This document shows, in pieces, positions 36,279-45,484 of a DNA stretch of 61,378 bases. The notes under the pieces are model-generated. The model made no database searches, was not told the DNA's origin, and was given only the letters and a program-made list of their open reading frames with translations. Position 1 is the stretch's first letter, and each line of letters begins with the position of its first letter. Position numbers and translations under genes: made by a program. The DNA comes from Clostridia bacterium (GTDB taxonomy: Bacteria; Bacillota; Clostridia; Oscillospirales; Acutalibacteraceae), in NCBI GenBank assembly GCA_017472225.1, contig JAFUQS010000011.1, forward strand, positions 1-61,378, in the 5' to 3' direction.

Positions 36279-37676
36279 ATGTTGAAAAAAATATCACTGT
36301 TATTTTCATTGGCACTTCTCACTGTGATTTGCGCCTTCAGTGCAAATGCAGGCTTTCTTGCATATGAAGAACAGCCATATTCAGAAATGGAAGAAATAAA
36401 AATTATCGATCATGTTGTTTATAAGTTCTCGGAAAATTCAAAAGGCGAAAAATACTATCAAGTATTTGATTGGTTTGACACAAAAGAAGCCTCAGAAGCT
36501 GTTAAGGAAATCAACATTGTTCCCGAAATTGACGGAATAAAGGTTACACAGATAGGCAAGCACATGAATGAATCTGAAGGCGGAAAGTATTCCCGAAATA
36601 AGAATTACAGCGTTAAAAAGATAACCATTCCTGATACGGTAGTACGAATAGAAGATTACTTCTTTTCCGTTCTTGACGGGGTTGAAGAACTGACCATTCC
36701 TGCTTCAATTAAGTCTTTTTATCCGAACGGGATATATGATGACGGATTAAGAATAACTTTTGTCGGCATGGAAAATCTTAAAAAAGTTACTGTTCTCGGT
36801 GATCTTGAAAGCCTTGGCGGATTTAAAGATTGCAAAAAGCTTGAAACTGTTGTGCTCAAGGGCTCTGTGAATGAAATTACAAGCGGAAGCTTTGAAAACT
36901 GCACAGCTCTTAAAAATATTCAGATTCCGAAAAGCGTTAAAAAAATCGGTGACAGAGCATTTGCAAACACATCAATAACATCCGTAACTCTTCCTGCAAA
37001 TGTAATGCTCGGTCATTATAACGGATATGTATTTGAAAATTGTAAAAAGCTCACAAATGTTGTTTTTGTCGGCGATAAAAATGATTGGATTGAGATTTAT
37101 AACGGAAGCTTTAAAAACTGCACGGCTCTCAAGAGCGTGACCTTCCCAAAAAATATTAAGGGTATGACAGTTTACGAAAGTGCCTTCATAAACTGCAAGG
37201 CTCTTCAATCGGTTAAATTCCCCGCAACCTGCGGAAAGCTGACAATCGGTGACGATGCTTTCAGAAACTGCACCTCACTCAAAACCGTTACCCTTCCGAA
37301 GACCACCACAGGTGTAACAATCGGTTACAGAGCCTTCAGAAACTGCCAGAAGCTTTCAAAGGTTTACTATGCAACCAACATTGAAAAGATTTATGGCGGC
37401 GCCTTCCGTGGCTGCGTTTCACTCACAAGCCTCACCTTGAATAAAATTAAAATGATTGGCAAGAATGCTTTTTACGGCTGCAAAAAGCTTAAGACAATAA
37501 CCGTAAACGGCAAAAGCAGTGCCCCGAAAATTTATAAGAATGCGTTTTATAATACAGCCAAGGGCATTAAGTTCACTGCCAAGAATGAAGCTGCAGCCAA
37601 AAAATGGAAAACTGCACTCAGTAGTTCAGGACTCAAAAACATGAAGGTTGTTTATCTGAAATATATTTCCGTATGA
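36279..37676 (+). CDS. Secreted BspA-like leucine-rich-repeat protein (copy B)
   Basis: This 465-residue paralog of the gene at 25106-26560 has the same signal peptide (LKKISLLFSLALLTVICAFSANA), unique N-domain and LRR_5 repeats. From about residue 312 to the end the two proteins differ at only a couple of positions and their DNA is almost identical; the first two-thirds have diverged. ATG 36279 is chosen because AGGAG lies 9 bases upstream. Copy A and copy B point away from each other and bracket the heat-shock region. Confidence 0.9.
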   Translation: MLKKISLLFSLALLTVICAFSANAGFLAYEEQPYSEMEEIKIIDHVVYKFSENSKGEKYYQVFDWFDTKEASEAVKEINIVPEIDGIKVTQIGKHMNESEGGKYSRNKNYSVKKITIPDTVVRIEDYFFSVLDGVEELTIPASIKSFYPNGIYDDGLRITFVGMENLKKVTVLGDLESLGGFKDCKKLETVVLKGSVNEITSGSFENCTALKNIQIPKSVKKIGDRAFANTSITSVTLPANVMLGHYNGYVFENCKKLTNVVFVGDKNDWIEIYNGSFKNCTALKSVTFPKNIKGMTVYESAFINCKALQSVKFPATCGKLTIGDDAFRNCTSLKTVTLPKTTTGVTIGYRAFRNCQKLSKVYYATNIEKIYGGAFRGCVSLTSLTLNKIKMIGKNAFYGCKKLKTITVNGKSSAPKIYKNAFYNTAKGIKFTAKNEAAAKKWKTALSSSGLKNMKVVYLKYISV

Positions 37677-37770
37677 TAAAACACACGGGATTGCAAAAAA
37701 ATGAATAACAGCCGTTCATTCTGAAAGTGAATGTGTCCGGAGTAGTCAGGAAAAAGATAGAACAAAAAAC

Positions 37771-37814
37771 CATTGTATCAAGCATTTTTCAGCTTTTTAC
37801 AATGGTTTTTATTT
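37771..37814 (+). terminator. Terminator after LRR gene B
   Basis: AAACCATTGTA pairs with TACAATGGTTT across a long loop, followed by a T-rich run. Confidence 0.75.
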
Positions 37815-37943
37815 GTTTAACTATTTGATTTTTTTCAGGTGTTAAAAGGGGATTTGTCTTTTTTACAACCCCTTTGAATTCTCATATTGTCCGTCACCGT
37901 TTAATATAAATATAGAAAAAACTGAAACAAAGGGTGACTGAAA

Positions 37944-38552
37944 ATGATGAATTACATACTTCCGATAATGCTTGCGCTTTCATTTGTTTCCGCCATGGCA
38001 ACGGGCAGAATGAATGAGCTTTCTGCCGCCGTAATTGAAGGCGGCACAAGTGCAACCGGCTTGCTGCTGAATCTTGTTTCTGTGATGTGCTTTTGGGGTG
38101 GGGTTATGGAAGTTGCGGAAAAATCGGGTATAACCACTCTTTTTTCAAGGCTTATCGCACCAATCATGAAGCTCATCTTTCCTCGGCTCAGAAAAGAAAA
38201 ATATGCTCTTGAAGCAATTTCAATGAATGTGGCGGCGAATATTCTGGGCATCGGTAATGCTGCAACCCCTTTGGGAATTGAGGCTATGAAACGGTTGCAG
38301 CAATTGAATCCCGATACGAAACGGGCAAGTGATGAAATGGTGGTTTTTGTTGTGATGAATACCGCCGCCATGAGGCTCATACCCACAACTGTTGCTGCAC
38401 TCCGTGGACAGTACGGCTCGGCTGAACCGATGTCAATAATCGTGCCAACCCTTCTTACGACACTTTGCTCAATGGTGGTGGCTGTTGCAACGGCAAAAAT
38501 CGGCTGTTTGATTTCAGAAAAACGGAGTGAGAAAAAATGCTTTCGGAAATAA
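37944..38552 (+). CDS. spmA: Spore maturation protein A
   Basis: This 202-residue integral membrane protein contains the nucleoside-recognition (Gate) core with NVAANILGIGNAATPLGIEAM and MNTAAMRLIPTTVAALR, typical of SpmA. With SpmB it is needed for dehydration of the spore core in Bacillus. Its presence suggests the organism, or its recent ancestor, can sporulate. The gene overlaps spmB by 16 bp. Two adjacent ATG codons are possible starts. Confidence 0.93.
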   Translation: MMNYILPIMLALSFVSAMATGRMNELSAAVIEGGTSATGLLLNLVSVMCFWGGVMEVAEKSGITTLFSRLIAPIMKLIFPRLRKEKYALEAISMNVAANILGIGNAATPLGIEAMKRLQQLNPDTKRASDEMVVFVVMNTAAMRLIPTTVAALRGQYGSAEPMSIIVPTLLTTLCSMVVAVATAKIGCLISEKRSEKKCFRK

Positions 38553-39058
38553 CATCATGGATTCTTCCCGTTACGGTGACTTCAATTTTTGCCTTCGGAT
38601 TTTTCAAAAAGGTGAAGGTTTTTGATAATTTCAGGGTCGGTGCCCTGAAGGGTCTTCGTACCGTATATGAAATTCTCCCCTCAATAGTCTGCCTTGTTGT
38701 GGCTGTCACAATGCTTACGGAAAGCGGAGCTATGGAGCTGATTGGCAATGCCATGAAGCCTGTAGCTGACCTTTTCGGTGTGCCGAGTGAGGTGACGCCT
38801 CTTGCTCTTATGTCCAGTGTATCCGGCGGAGGGTCAATTACCGTGTTTGAAAGCATACTGAAATCTCATGGCCCCGATTCATTTATCGGACGGGTTGCCT
38901 CGGTCATTGCAGGGTCAACGGAAACCACCTTTTACGCTATTACCGTTTATTATTCTGCAGTGGCTGTCAGAAACACAAGGCACACTCTTTATGTCGGTCT
39001 TTTTGCAGATTTTATCGGTTTGGTTCTATCTTCGTTTTTTGTCCGCATATGCCAATGA
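38537..39058 (+). CDS. spmB: Spore maturation protein B
   Basis: This 173-residue membrane protein has the Gate-domain motif MLTESGAMELIG, then SVSGGGSITVFESILKSHGPDSFIG and GSTETTFYAITVYY, characteristic of SpmB. It is translated from within the end of spmA and likely forms a complex with it in the spore membrane. Confidence 0.93.
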   Translation: MLSEITSWILPVTVTSIFAFGFFKKVKVFDNFRVGALKGLRTVYEILPSIVCLVVAVTMLTESGAMELIGNAMKPVADLFGVPSEVTPLALMSSVSGGGSITVFESILKSHGPDSFIGRVASVIAGSTETTFYAITVYYSAVAVRNTRHTLYVGLFADFIGLVLSSFFVRICQ

Positions 39059-39172
39059 AGTCTGAAGGTTGCAAAATGTCGAAAATTGTGATATAATTAC
39101 AAAGTGTAATATTTCATTATAGAAGAAAAACAGTGTTGTTAAAAATGAAAGACGAACAAAAAGGAGATTTTT

Positions 39173-41341
39173 ATGTTAAAAAAACTAACCTTGTTTATTC
39201 TGTCCGTAATTGTAATTTTGTGCTGCTGTGTTGCCGTGTTTAGTGCTTCGGCAGCAGATGATACCATGGAAAAGCTTAATTCCCTTGTCAGACAGTTCCC
39301 TGAGGATAAATATTGGAATCACATGGGCTCTGATGAGAACAACCCAGATGGTTGGACTGATGAGCCTTGTGCAAGTCACAGAAATTGCAGCTTTTTCCCG
39401 GGGGAGTGCTCCTGTAACAGCTTCGACAATGCTATTCAGTGCATGGGATATGCTTATAAAATTGCTTATGAAATCACGGGTGTATCCGCAAGGGATTTCA
39501 CAAAGGTAAAAAACCTTAAGGCTGCAAATCTCCGTGTGGGGGATATTATCAGATACAGCGGTCATTCGATTTGTGTTACCGGTGTTAACGGTAACCGTAT
39601 CTCCTTCACTGATAATAATTATACGGGTCTTTGTCAGATTCGTTGGGGACAGATGGATATAAGCTCAATCAAAAGCTTCACATATGTTCTTCATCTTGAA
39701 GGAAACAACAGAAAAAATACGAACCTTGACTTTTATGAAAGTGTTGAACCTGATACGGAAAGTGAGCAGAATACCCCAAAAGAAATATGGAAAATGAGCG
39801 ATGAAGATTTTCTCAACATCAGAAAGAGTGCTTCAACAACAGCAAAAAAGGTTGGCTCGGTACCTGCTTCGGCAAGGTTCAATGTTTATGAAAAAAAGCT
39901 TTCCGATGAATATCTCTGGGGTAAGGTTGAATATAACGGAGTGAGTGGTTGGGCTGCTCTCAATTATTCCGAATATTTAAGCGGCAGCTATGAAAAACCG
40001 GAATTTATTGACTCTCAGGAAAAATACGAAGCTCTTGAACAGACCTTCACATGGAGTAAGGTCAGCGGTGCGGATAAGTATCGTCTCACTCTTTATGATA
40101 AAGACAAAAAGCCTATTGATGATTATGAAGCTTCCGGAACTGAGTATAAGCTGACCATTCCTGCAGACGGGGTGTATTATATTAAGGTTACTGCCCTTAA
40201 TTCATTCTGTGAGTCATGGAAAATCGGCAGCGATATGCTGAAATTCACTGCCGAAAAATATAACGGTGAAGTGAAGGAAATCAAGCTTTCTGCTTCTTCA
40301 CAAAGCCTTGATAAGGGCGGCGAATTCACCTTAACGGCAGAGGTGCTTCCCGAAAAGGCTCTTGATAAAACCGTCACATGGAAAAGTGATAAGCCTGAGG
40401 TTGCCACTGTGTCGGAGAACGGTGTTGTCACTGCTGTGTCCTATGGAAAGGCGGATATATCCTGCTTTTCGGCAGACGGAAAAATCACCGCAAAATGTAC
40501 CGTTACGGTAATTCCCGATAATGTCACTTCACTGAAGCAGGCTGTGGGGAAAACTACAACTTCTGCACTTTTACTGAAATGGAATAAGGTTCCCGATGCA
40601 GACGGATATTATGTCAAAAGGTATGATTCCGCAAAGAAGAAATATGTTTCTGTCGGAACCTGTGCAACAGGCAGCTTTGCTGATAAAACAGTAAAGGCAG
40701 GCAAAAGCTATACCTATATTGTATCGGCTTTTGTGAAAACCGATTCGGGTGAGGTTGAAAGTACGGGTGTGAAGGTCAAATGCTCCACCGACCCTGCAAA
40801 GGTAACAGGCCTCAGGCAGTCGGCTTCAAGCTCCGGCACTGTTACAATCAAATGGAACAAGACGGCAAATGCAACCTCTTATGTGGTTTATAAATATAAC
40901 TCAAAAACCAAGAAGTATGTAAAATTCAAAACCGTAAAGAAAAATTCACTTAAAATCAAGCAGAATGCAGCTTCCTCTGTGAAATACCGTGTGCGGGCCG
41001 TAACCGCAACCGAATGGGGAAACAATTACGGCGCAAATTCTACTGTTGTAACTGCAACGTCAGGGCCGAAAAAGGTGACGGCTAAGCTCACGAATGCAGG
41101 AAAGGGAAAAATCAAAATTTCCTGGAGCAAGGTAAGCGGCGCAACCCATTATGAAATTTACCGTTTGCAGTCGGGCAAATACAAGAAGATTGCAACTGTA
41201 GGCTCAAAATACGGCTCTTTCACAAATATCAATCTGAAAAGCGGAAGAAAGTATCAATACCGTGTGAGAGCAATTAAGGTGAAGGGCAATGTGACAGCTT
41301 ACGGCTCTTATTGTTCAAAAATGACACTTAAGGCTAAATAA
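39173..41341 (+). CDS. Secreted cysteine-peptidase-like protein with SH3, Big2 and Fn3 domains
   Basis: This 722-residue exported protein begins with a signal peptide (LKKLTLFILSVIVILCCCVAVF). A domain at about 30-180 resembles CHAP/NlpC-type enzymes: a Cys in NAIQCMGYAY, the LRVGDIIRYSGHSICV segment with a candidate catalytic His, and ISFTDNNYTG. A bacterial SH3 domain lies at about 205-265 (FLNIRKSASTTAKKVGSVP). An Fn3-like region, a Big2 domain (about 365-445, KADISCFSADGKITAKCTVTV) and three Fn3 modules complete it. It probably acts on peptidoglycan or surface glycans. The ATG is preceded by AAGGAG. It is not in an operon with spmAB, which ends over 100 bp upstream. Confidence 0.82.
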   Translation: MLKKLTLFILSVIVILCCCVAVFSASAADDTMEKLNSLVRQFPEDKYWNHMGSDENNPDGWTDEPCASHRNCSFFPGECSCNSFDNAIQCMGYAYKIAYEITGVSARDFTKVKNLKAANLRVGDIIRYSGHSICVTGVNGNRISFTDNNYTGLCQIRWGQMDISSIKSFTYVLHLEGNNRKNTNLDFYESVEPDTESEQNTPKEIWKMSDEDFLNIRKSASTTAKKVGSVPASARFNVYEKKLSDEYLWGKVEYNGVSGWAALNYSEYLSGSYEKPEFIDSQEKYEALEQTFTWSKVSGADKYRLTLYDKDKKPIDDYEASGTEYKLTIPADGVYYIKVTALNSFCESWKIGSDMLKFTAEKYNGEVKEIKLSASSQSLDKGGEFTLTAEVLPEKALDKTVTWKSDKPEVATVSENGVVTAVSYGKADISCFSADGKITAKCTVTVIPDNVTSLKQAVGKTTTSALLLKWNKVPDADGYYVKRYDSAKKKYVSVGTCATGSFADKTVKAGKSYTYIVSAFVKTDSGEVESTGVKVKCSTDPAKVTGLRQSASSSGTVTIKWNKTANATSYVVYKYNSKTKKYVKFKTVKKNSLKIKQNAASSVKYRVRAVTATEWGNNYGANSTVVTATSGPKKVTAKLTNAGKGKIKISWSKVSGATHYEIYRLQSGKYKKIATVGSKYGSFTNINLKSGRKYQYRVRAIKVKGNVTAYGSYCSKMTLKAK

Positions 41342-41386
41342 TAAGTAGGTATCCACACACTTATGCGGGTGGATACTTATTTTTTG
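41341..41386 (+). terminator. Terminator of the secreted peptidase gene
   Basis: ATAAG and TATCCAC (with a small bulge) pair with GTGGATACTTAT, followed by TTTTTT. Confidence 0.75.
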
Positions 41387-41474
41387 AATATACCGATAAT
41401 AATTCTGATCTATTGCTTAAAACTTTATTGTGTGTTAAAATCGTTTATATCAGTTTGCGAAGGAAGGTGACCTT

Positions 41475-43313
41475 ATGCCAGAAAATCCGAAGCTTCCGCT
41501 TTTAAGAAAAAAAGCCATGAAGCTGCCGCTTACACCCGGTGTTTACATTATGAAAAACAAGGACGGGAAGATTATATACATCGGCAAAGCAAAAAAGCTT
41601 AAAAATCGTGTAAGTCAGTATTTCGGCTCACAGAACGGACACAACACAAAGGTTCGCAAAATGGTTGAAAATGTTGATGATTTTGATTATATCCTGACCG
41701 ACAGTGAATTTGAAGCTCTTGTTCTTGAGTGCAGTCTCATCAAGCAGAATACACCGAAATACAACATTCTTCTGAAGGATGATAAGGGCTACAGCTACAT
41801 TAAAATTACTCCGAATCCGTGGGGAAGGATATCGGCCTGCTTCCGTAAGGATGATGACAATGCCGTGTATCTCGGACCTTATACAGGCAATTTTTCCGTC
41901 ACAAATGCCGTTGATCAGGCAAGGGAGATATTCCGTCTTCCTTCTTGCAGTAAGGTTTTTCCCCGTGACATAGGAAAAAGCAGACCCTGCCTGAATTTCT
42001 TCATTTCAAAGTGCTCGGGTCCCTGTGGGAAAAAAATCAGTCAGCAGGAATATGAGCAGAATCTGAGTCAGGCAGTTGAATTTTTAAAAGGCGGCAGTGC
42101 CAACATGGTAAAGCAGCTTACTGCCGAAATGGAGCAGGCGGCAGAGGATCTGCAGTTTGAAAAAGCGGCTAAGCTGCGTGATAAAATCAAGTCCATTGAG
42201 CGTATCATGAGCCGACAGAAGGTTGTTATTGACGGCAGTGTTGAAGAGGATGTTTTTTCAATCGTGCAAAGTGAAGAAAAAGCGTGTCTTGCCGTGCTGA
42301 GCTTCCGTGAAGGGCTTCTCAGGTCAACCGAGCATTTTATTCTTCCCGCAAACGAAAATCTCAGTGAGGCAAGGTATGAAGCCATAACCTCATTTTATTC
42401 AATGGACAGGAGCATACCTGCCCTTGTTGTCGTTGATGGTGAAGTGAGTGACAGTGAACTCATTTCGCAGTGGCTCAGTGAAAAAAAGGGAAGAAAGGTT
42501 TCTTTGCTGCACCCGAAAAGGGGAGAAAAAGCAAAGGTTATGGAAATGTGCCTTTCCAATGCAGCGCAAAAGCTCGGTGAACATATGGGCAAAACAGGCA
42601 CTCAGACTGCAGTGCTTGATGAGCTTGCAAAGCTTCTCGGCTTGTCGAAAACACCGGAATATATTGAATCCTACGATATATCTCACACCGGTGGCAGTGA
42701 CAATGTTGCGGGCATGGTGGTTTTCAAAAACGCTCAACCCCTCAGAAGTGCATATCGCCGTTTTGCAATTAAGGGATTTGACGGTCAGGATGATTACGGC
42801 TCAATGCGTGAGGTTATCAGCCGTCGTCTTAACAGATACATGGAAGAAAAGGAAACAGGGGAGGGCTTTGGTGTTCTGCCTGACCTTATACTTCTTGACG
42901 GCGGTCAGGGTCAGGTTAATGCGGTGAAGCCTGTTGTTGAAGCCTTCGGGCTTGACATACCTGTTTTCGGTATGGTTAAGGACTCAAAGCACAGAACAAG
43001 AGCCATTGCGGCAGACGGCGGAGAAATTTCCATTTCCTCCGGCAGGCGTGTTTTTACCTTTGTTTCCACCATTCAGGAGGAGGTTCACCGTTTTGCCATA
43101 ACTTATCATAAGCAAAAGCACACGAAGTCTGCAATCGGTACCTCACTTACAAAAATTGAGGGCATAGGTGAAAAGAAGGCGGCAATTCTCATGAAGCATT
43201 TCAAAACCATGTCCAAAATCAGAACAGCATCTTCTGATGAGCTGAAATCCGTCAGTGGAATAAGTGAAAAGGATGCCCGCAATATATACGCTTATTTTAA
43301 CACTGAAAGATAA
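41475..43313 (+). CDS. uvrC: UvrABC excinuclease subunit C
   Basis: This 612-residue nuclease makes both incisions in nucleotide excision repair. The GIY-YIG domain (PGVYIMKNKDGKIIYIGKA) is N-terminal. The four-Cys region with CSGPCGKK lies near 175, and the UVR coiled coil (ADLQFEKAAKLRDKI-like) near 215-245. The RNase H-like domain (ESYDISHTGG, LLDGGQGQVNA) precedes a C-terminal helix-hairpin-helix pair (LTKIEGIGEKKAAILMKHF). Length is typical. GAAGGAAGG precedes the ATG. Confidence 0.98.
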   Translation: MPENPKLPLLRKKAMKLPLTPGVYIMKNKDGKIIYIGKAKKLKNRVSQYFGSQNGHNTKVRKMVENVDDFDYILTDSEFEALVLECSLIKQNTPKYNILLKDDKGYSYIKITPNPWGRISACFRKDDDNAVYLGPYTGNFSVTNAVDQAREIFRLPSCSKVFPRDIGKSRPCLNFFISKCSGPCGKKISQQEYEQNLSQAVEFLKGGSANMVKQLTAEMEQAAEDLQFEKAAKLRDKIKSIERIMSRQKVVIDGSVEEDVFSIVQSEEKACLAVLSFREGLLRSTEHFILPANENLSEARYEAITSFYSMDRSIPALVVVDGEVSDSELISQWLSEKKGRKVSLLHPKRGEKAKVMEMCLSNAAQKLGEHMGKTGTQTAVLDELAKLLGLSKTPEYIESYDISHTGGSDNVAGMVVFKNAQPLRSAYRRFAIKGFDGQDDYGSMREVISRRLNRYMEEKETGEGFGVLPDLILLDGGQGQVNAVKPVVEAFGLDIPVFGMVKDSKHRTRAIAADGGEISISSGRRVFTFVSTIQEEVHRFAITYHKQKHTKSAIGTSLTKIEGIGEKKAAILMKHFKTMSKIRTASSDELKSVSGISEKDARNIYAYFNTER

Positions 43314-43434
43314 TGTGAAAAATATTATCTTTCCGAAAGACGGAATAATTTAAAAATGTGTCGATTTTTGTTGAAAAAAGCTTGATTTTATAAAGGCCAT
43401 GTGATATTCTTATCGGTGAAAAGGAGTGATAAAG

Positions 43435-43794
43435 ATGGTTGCAGAAACCTTGAAAAAAGTGAGAAAAGAGCACAATTTAAAGCAACAGGATGTGGCAACA
43501 ATTCTCGGAATAGACAGAAGCACCTATACCTTTTACGAAACAGGTAAAACCTGTCCGTCACTTCCCACAATGATAAAGCTTGCAAAGGCATATGATTGCA
43601 CTATCGGTTATCTTTCGGGAACCGAAGAAAATCATCCTGAAAGAAGACTTAAGGAGGGCTATGTTGCCAATTCGGGCGCAGACGGTATCTCAACTCTTGT
43701 TAAAGAGGAGCAGCTTGTCTTGATGTGCTACAGACTCATTCCCGAAGAAAAAAAGGATGAGGCAATTGAATATCTCAGAAATCTTGCAAAATAA
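43435..43794 (+). CDS. XRE-family transcriptional regulator
   Basis: This 119-residue protein has an N-terminal HTH (LKKVRKEHNLKQQDVATILGIDRSTYTFYETG) followed by a short helical tail (EEQLVLMCYRLIPEEKKDEAIEYLRNL). The start at ATG 43435 is chosen because AGGAG lies 9 bases upstream. It sits just before the micropeptide cluster and could regulate it, but no shared operator is evident. It is monocistronic. Confidence 0.9.
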   Translation: MVAETLKKVRKEHNLKQQDVATILGIDRSTYTFYETGKTCPSLPTMIKLAKAYDCTIGYLSGTEENHPERRLKEGYVANSGADGISTLVKEEQLVLMCYRLIPEEKKDEAIEYLRNLAK

Positions 43795-43880
43795 TCCGGA
43801 CTGATTTAAGGTGTCGGATACACTTCGTGTCACGGGTTCTGCTTGTCGTCTTAAAAGACTTCTGAAATTATTAAAAACTC

Positions 43881-43909
43881 TTGACAAATGTTAAAATGAA
43901 ATATATACT
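43881..43909 (+). promoter_or_regulatory. Promoter of the Thr/Glu-rich secreted peptide gene
   Basis: TTGACA (43881-43886) and TATACT (43904-43909) are spaced by 17 bp. Confidence 0.8.
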
Positions 43910-43977
43910 GAAATCGAACGAAAGTGCATGTTACAAATCTGCTTCTTTTGTTTAAGAATAATAAGGAGGTAATTCCG

Positions 43978-44361
43978 ATGAAAAAGATTATTTCTGTTCT
44001 TCTTGCTGTTATCATGGCTTTCTCACTTTGCACAGTTGCATTTGCTGAAGATGCTGTGACAGAAGATGAAACAACAACTGCAGTTGCTGAAGAAGGAACC
44101 GAAGAAGAAGCAGGCGATTTTGATTTCTTGCTTGACCTTCCCTTCTGGACAATTAAGGGTGGCGCAAAGATTGCTAAGGTTGCTCTTAAGCTCGTTATCG
44201 TTTTCGTTAAGGTAGGCTCAATTTTCGGCCTTGTTGACACAGACGATATCGTAGGTCAGATTATGGATCTTATCGAATCTTCTCAGAACGCTGAGGAAGA
44301 AACAACAGCAGCTCCTGAAACAACAGTTGCTCCTGAAACAACAGCAGCGGTAGCCGCTTAA
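43978..44361 (+). CDS. Small secreted protein with amphipathic core and Thr/Glu tails
   Basis: This 127-residue protein starts at ATG 43978 with AAGGAGG 9 bases upstream. A signal peptide (MKKIISVLLAVIMAFSLCTVAFA) is followed by an acidic Thr-rich segment and a 50-residue amphipathic or hydrophobic helical core (about 48-100, including VALKLVIVFVKVGSIFGLVD). A repetitive Glu/Thr/Ala/Pro tail (APETTVAPETT) ends it. I do not recognise a family. It is the first of five small monocistronic genes with similar promoters. The core shares the IFG-(I/L/V)-(D/E)-like motif with the short peptides downstream. Confidence 0.85.
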   Translation: MKKIISVLLAVIMAFSLCTVAFAEDAVTEDETTTAVAEEGTEEEAGDFDFLLDLPFWTIKGGAKIAKVALKLVIVFVKVGSIFGLVDTDDIVGQIMDLIESSQNAEEETTAAPETTVAPETTAAVAA

Positions 44362-44386
44362 AAAAAGCCCGTAAGGGCTTTTTTTA
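44361..44386 (+). terminator. Terminator after the first small secreted protein gene
   Basis: AAAAAAGCCC and GGGCTTTTTTT form a perfect stem around GTAA. Confidence 0.92.
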
Positions 44387-44415
44387 TTGCCTTGTGCATT
44401 TTTGTGAATTTTCTG

Positions 44416-44444
44416 TTGACTTTTTTTCAGGGATTTATTATAAT
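44416..44444 (+). promoter_or_regulatory. Promoter of the Cys-rich secreted protein gene
   Basis: TTGACT (44416-44421) and TATAAT (44439-44444) are 17 bp apart. The preceding word GAATTTTCTGTTGAC recurs before the gene at 45795. Confidence 0.8.
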
Positions 44445-44498
44445 GTATATATCATATCAGGTGCGAAAGGCACCTTCCATTCAAGGAGGAAAAACACT

Positions 44499-44981
44499 AT
44501 GAAAAAATTAACTGCAATTTTTCTCAGCGTATTGATGCTTTTTTCAGTAATGGGTATCGTGGCTTCTGCTGCAACAATTCCCGTTGAAGAAGTGGCTGTA
44601 ACAGGTCAGTGTACACACGAACACAAGGATGATGCTCCTTGTCACTGCTGTGTATGGTGCCCCAATATTGACATCAGCTATCTCACTTCATGTGCAAAAA
44701 ATTCAAGCGCAGACGGTAAGTATGACGGTTCTCTCTGCTGCTATGAATGCACAGGTATCTTCCCTTGCACCTGCGGCTGCTCATGCTGTGCAGAGGATAA
44801 TCAGGGTGAGGATATTACAGATGGTGACAACAAAATCGATGATTATTGGACAGATGAAGATCAGGACAATTTTGTAAGTGGCTTCCAGTCAATTCTCAAG
44901 ACTATTTCTGATTGGTTTGATCAGGTGTTTGACATGATCTTCGAATTCCTCAAGTTTGACGAAATTATCGACAGAACATAA
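44499..44981 (+). CDS. Cys-rich small secreted protein with amphipathic C-terminal helix
   Basis: This 160-residue protein starts at ATG 44499 with AAGGAGG upstream. A signal peptide (KKLTAIFLSVLMLFSVMGIVASA) precedes a domain of 14 cysteines between residues 38 and 97 (for example CHCCVWC, CCYEC, CTCGCSCC). An acidic linker and an amphipathic helix (FQSILKTISDWFDQVFDMI, then FEFLKFDEIID) end the protein. The even cysteine count suggests disulfides or metal clusters. I do not know the family. The C-terminal helix resembles the short peptides encoded just downstream. Confidence 0.85.
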   Translation: MKKLTAIFLSVLMLFSVMGIVASAATIPVEEVAVTGQCTHEHKDDAPCHCCVWCPNIDISYLTSCAKNSSADGKYDGSLCCYECTGIFPCTCGCSCCAEDNQGEDITDGDNKIDDYWTDEDQDNFVSGFQSILKTISDWFDQVFDMIFEFLKFDEIIDRT

Positions 44982-45001
44982 TTTTGACACATACGATAAA
45001 G

Positions 45002-45027
45002 AACGGTTGCATATTGCAGCCGTTTTT
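45002..45027 (+). terminator. Terminator after the Cys-rich protein gene
   Basis: AACGGTTGCA pairs with TGCAGCCGTT (one G-U), followed by TTTT. Confidence 0.8.
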
Positions 45028-45093
45028 TGCTTTCAGGGGAATATAATTAAAATTAAAGAACATAAAAAATGTGAAATAATTTTGAATAAACTA

Positions 45094-45122
45094 TTGACAT
45101 TTAATTTCCCATGATATATAAT
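45094..45122 (+). promoter_or_regulatory. Perfect consensus promoter of micropeptide 1
   Basis: TTGACA (45094-45099) and TATAAT (45117-45122) are exactly 17 bp apart. About 80 bp around this promoter are nearly duplicated at the next gene. Confidence 0.88.
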
Positions 45123-45175
45123 ATAGCCATATTAAGGGTTCCCCCTTGATAAATATACATATGGAGGATAATACA

Positions 45176-45283
45176 ATGGCAGAATTTTTCGAGAAGTTCG
45201 AAGCTATCTGGGCTGAACTTTGGGCATGGATCTACAAGGTTCTCGCTGAGTTCGATATGGATGCAGCTGACATGAACAAATAA
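45176..45283 (+). CDS. Amphipathic micropeptide 1 (35 residues)
   Basis: This 35-codon ORF starts at ATG 45176, with GGAGG 9 bases upstream and a perfect consensus promoter. The peptide (MAEFFEKFEAIWAELW, then AWIYKVLAEFDMD) is predicted to be one amphipathic helix rich in Trp, Phe and acidic residues. It has no signal peptide. It aligns with the next peptide through LW-x-x-IYKVLA-x-F. A terminator follows directly. Possible roles are a leaderless modulin-like or bacteriocin-like peptide, a membrane regulator, or a signal; none is established here. Confidence 0.8.
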   Translation: MAEFFEKFEAIWAELWAWIYKVLAEFDMDAADMNK

Positions 45284-45312
45284 GTTTCTTTGTTAAAACA
45301 ATTGTTTTAGGA

Positions 45313-45343
45313 AAAGAGCACCCGTTCAGGGTGTTCTTTTTTT
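45313..45343 (+). terminator. Terminator of micropeptide 1
   Basis: AAGAGCACCC pairs with GGGTGTTCTT, followed by TTTTT. Confidence 0.88.
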
Positions 45344-45402
45344 GGGTTAAGACAGCTTAGTATATGCGGTTTTAAAAATATGAAATATTTTTGAATAAAC
45401 TA

Positions 45403-45431
45403 TTGACATTTAATTTCACATGATATATAAT
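45403..45431 (+). promoter_or_regulatory. Perfect consensus promoter of micropeptide 2
   Basis: TTGACA (45403-45408) and TATAAT (45426-45431) are 17 bp apart. Sequence and leader are near-identical to the promoter of micropeptide 1. Confidence 0.88.
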
Positions 45432-45484
45432 ATAGCCATATTAAGGGTACATACCTTGATAAATCTTAAAAGGAGGAACACAAA

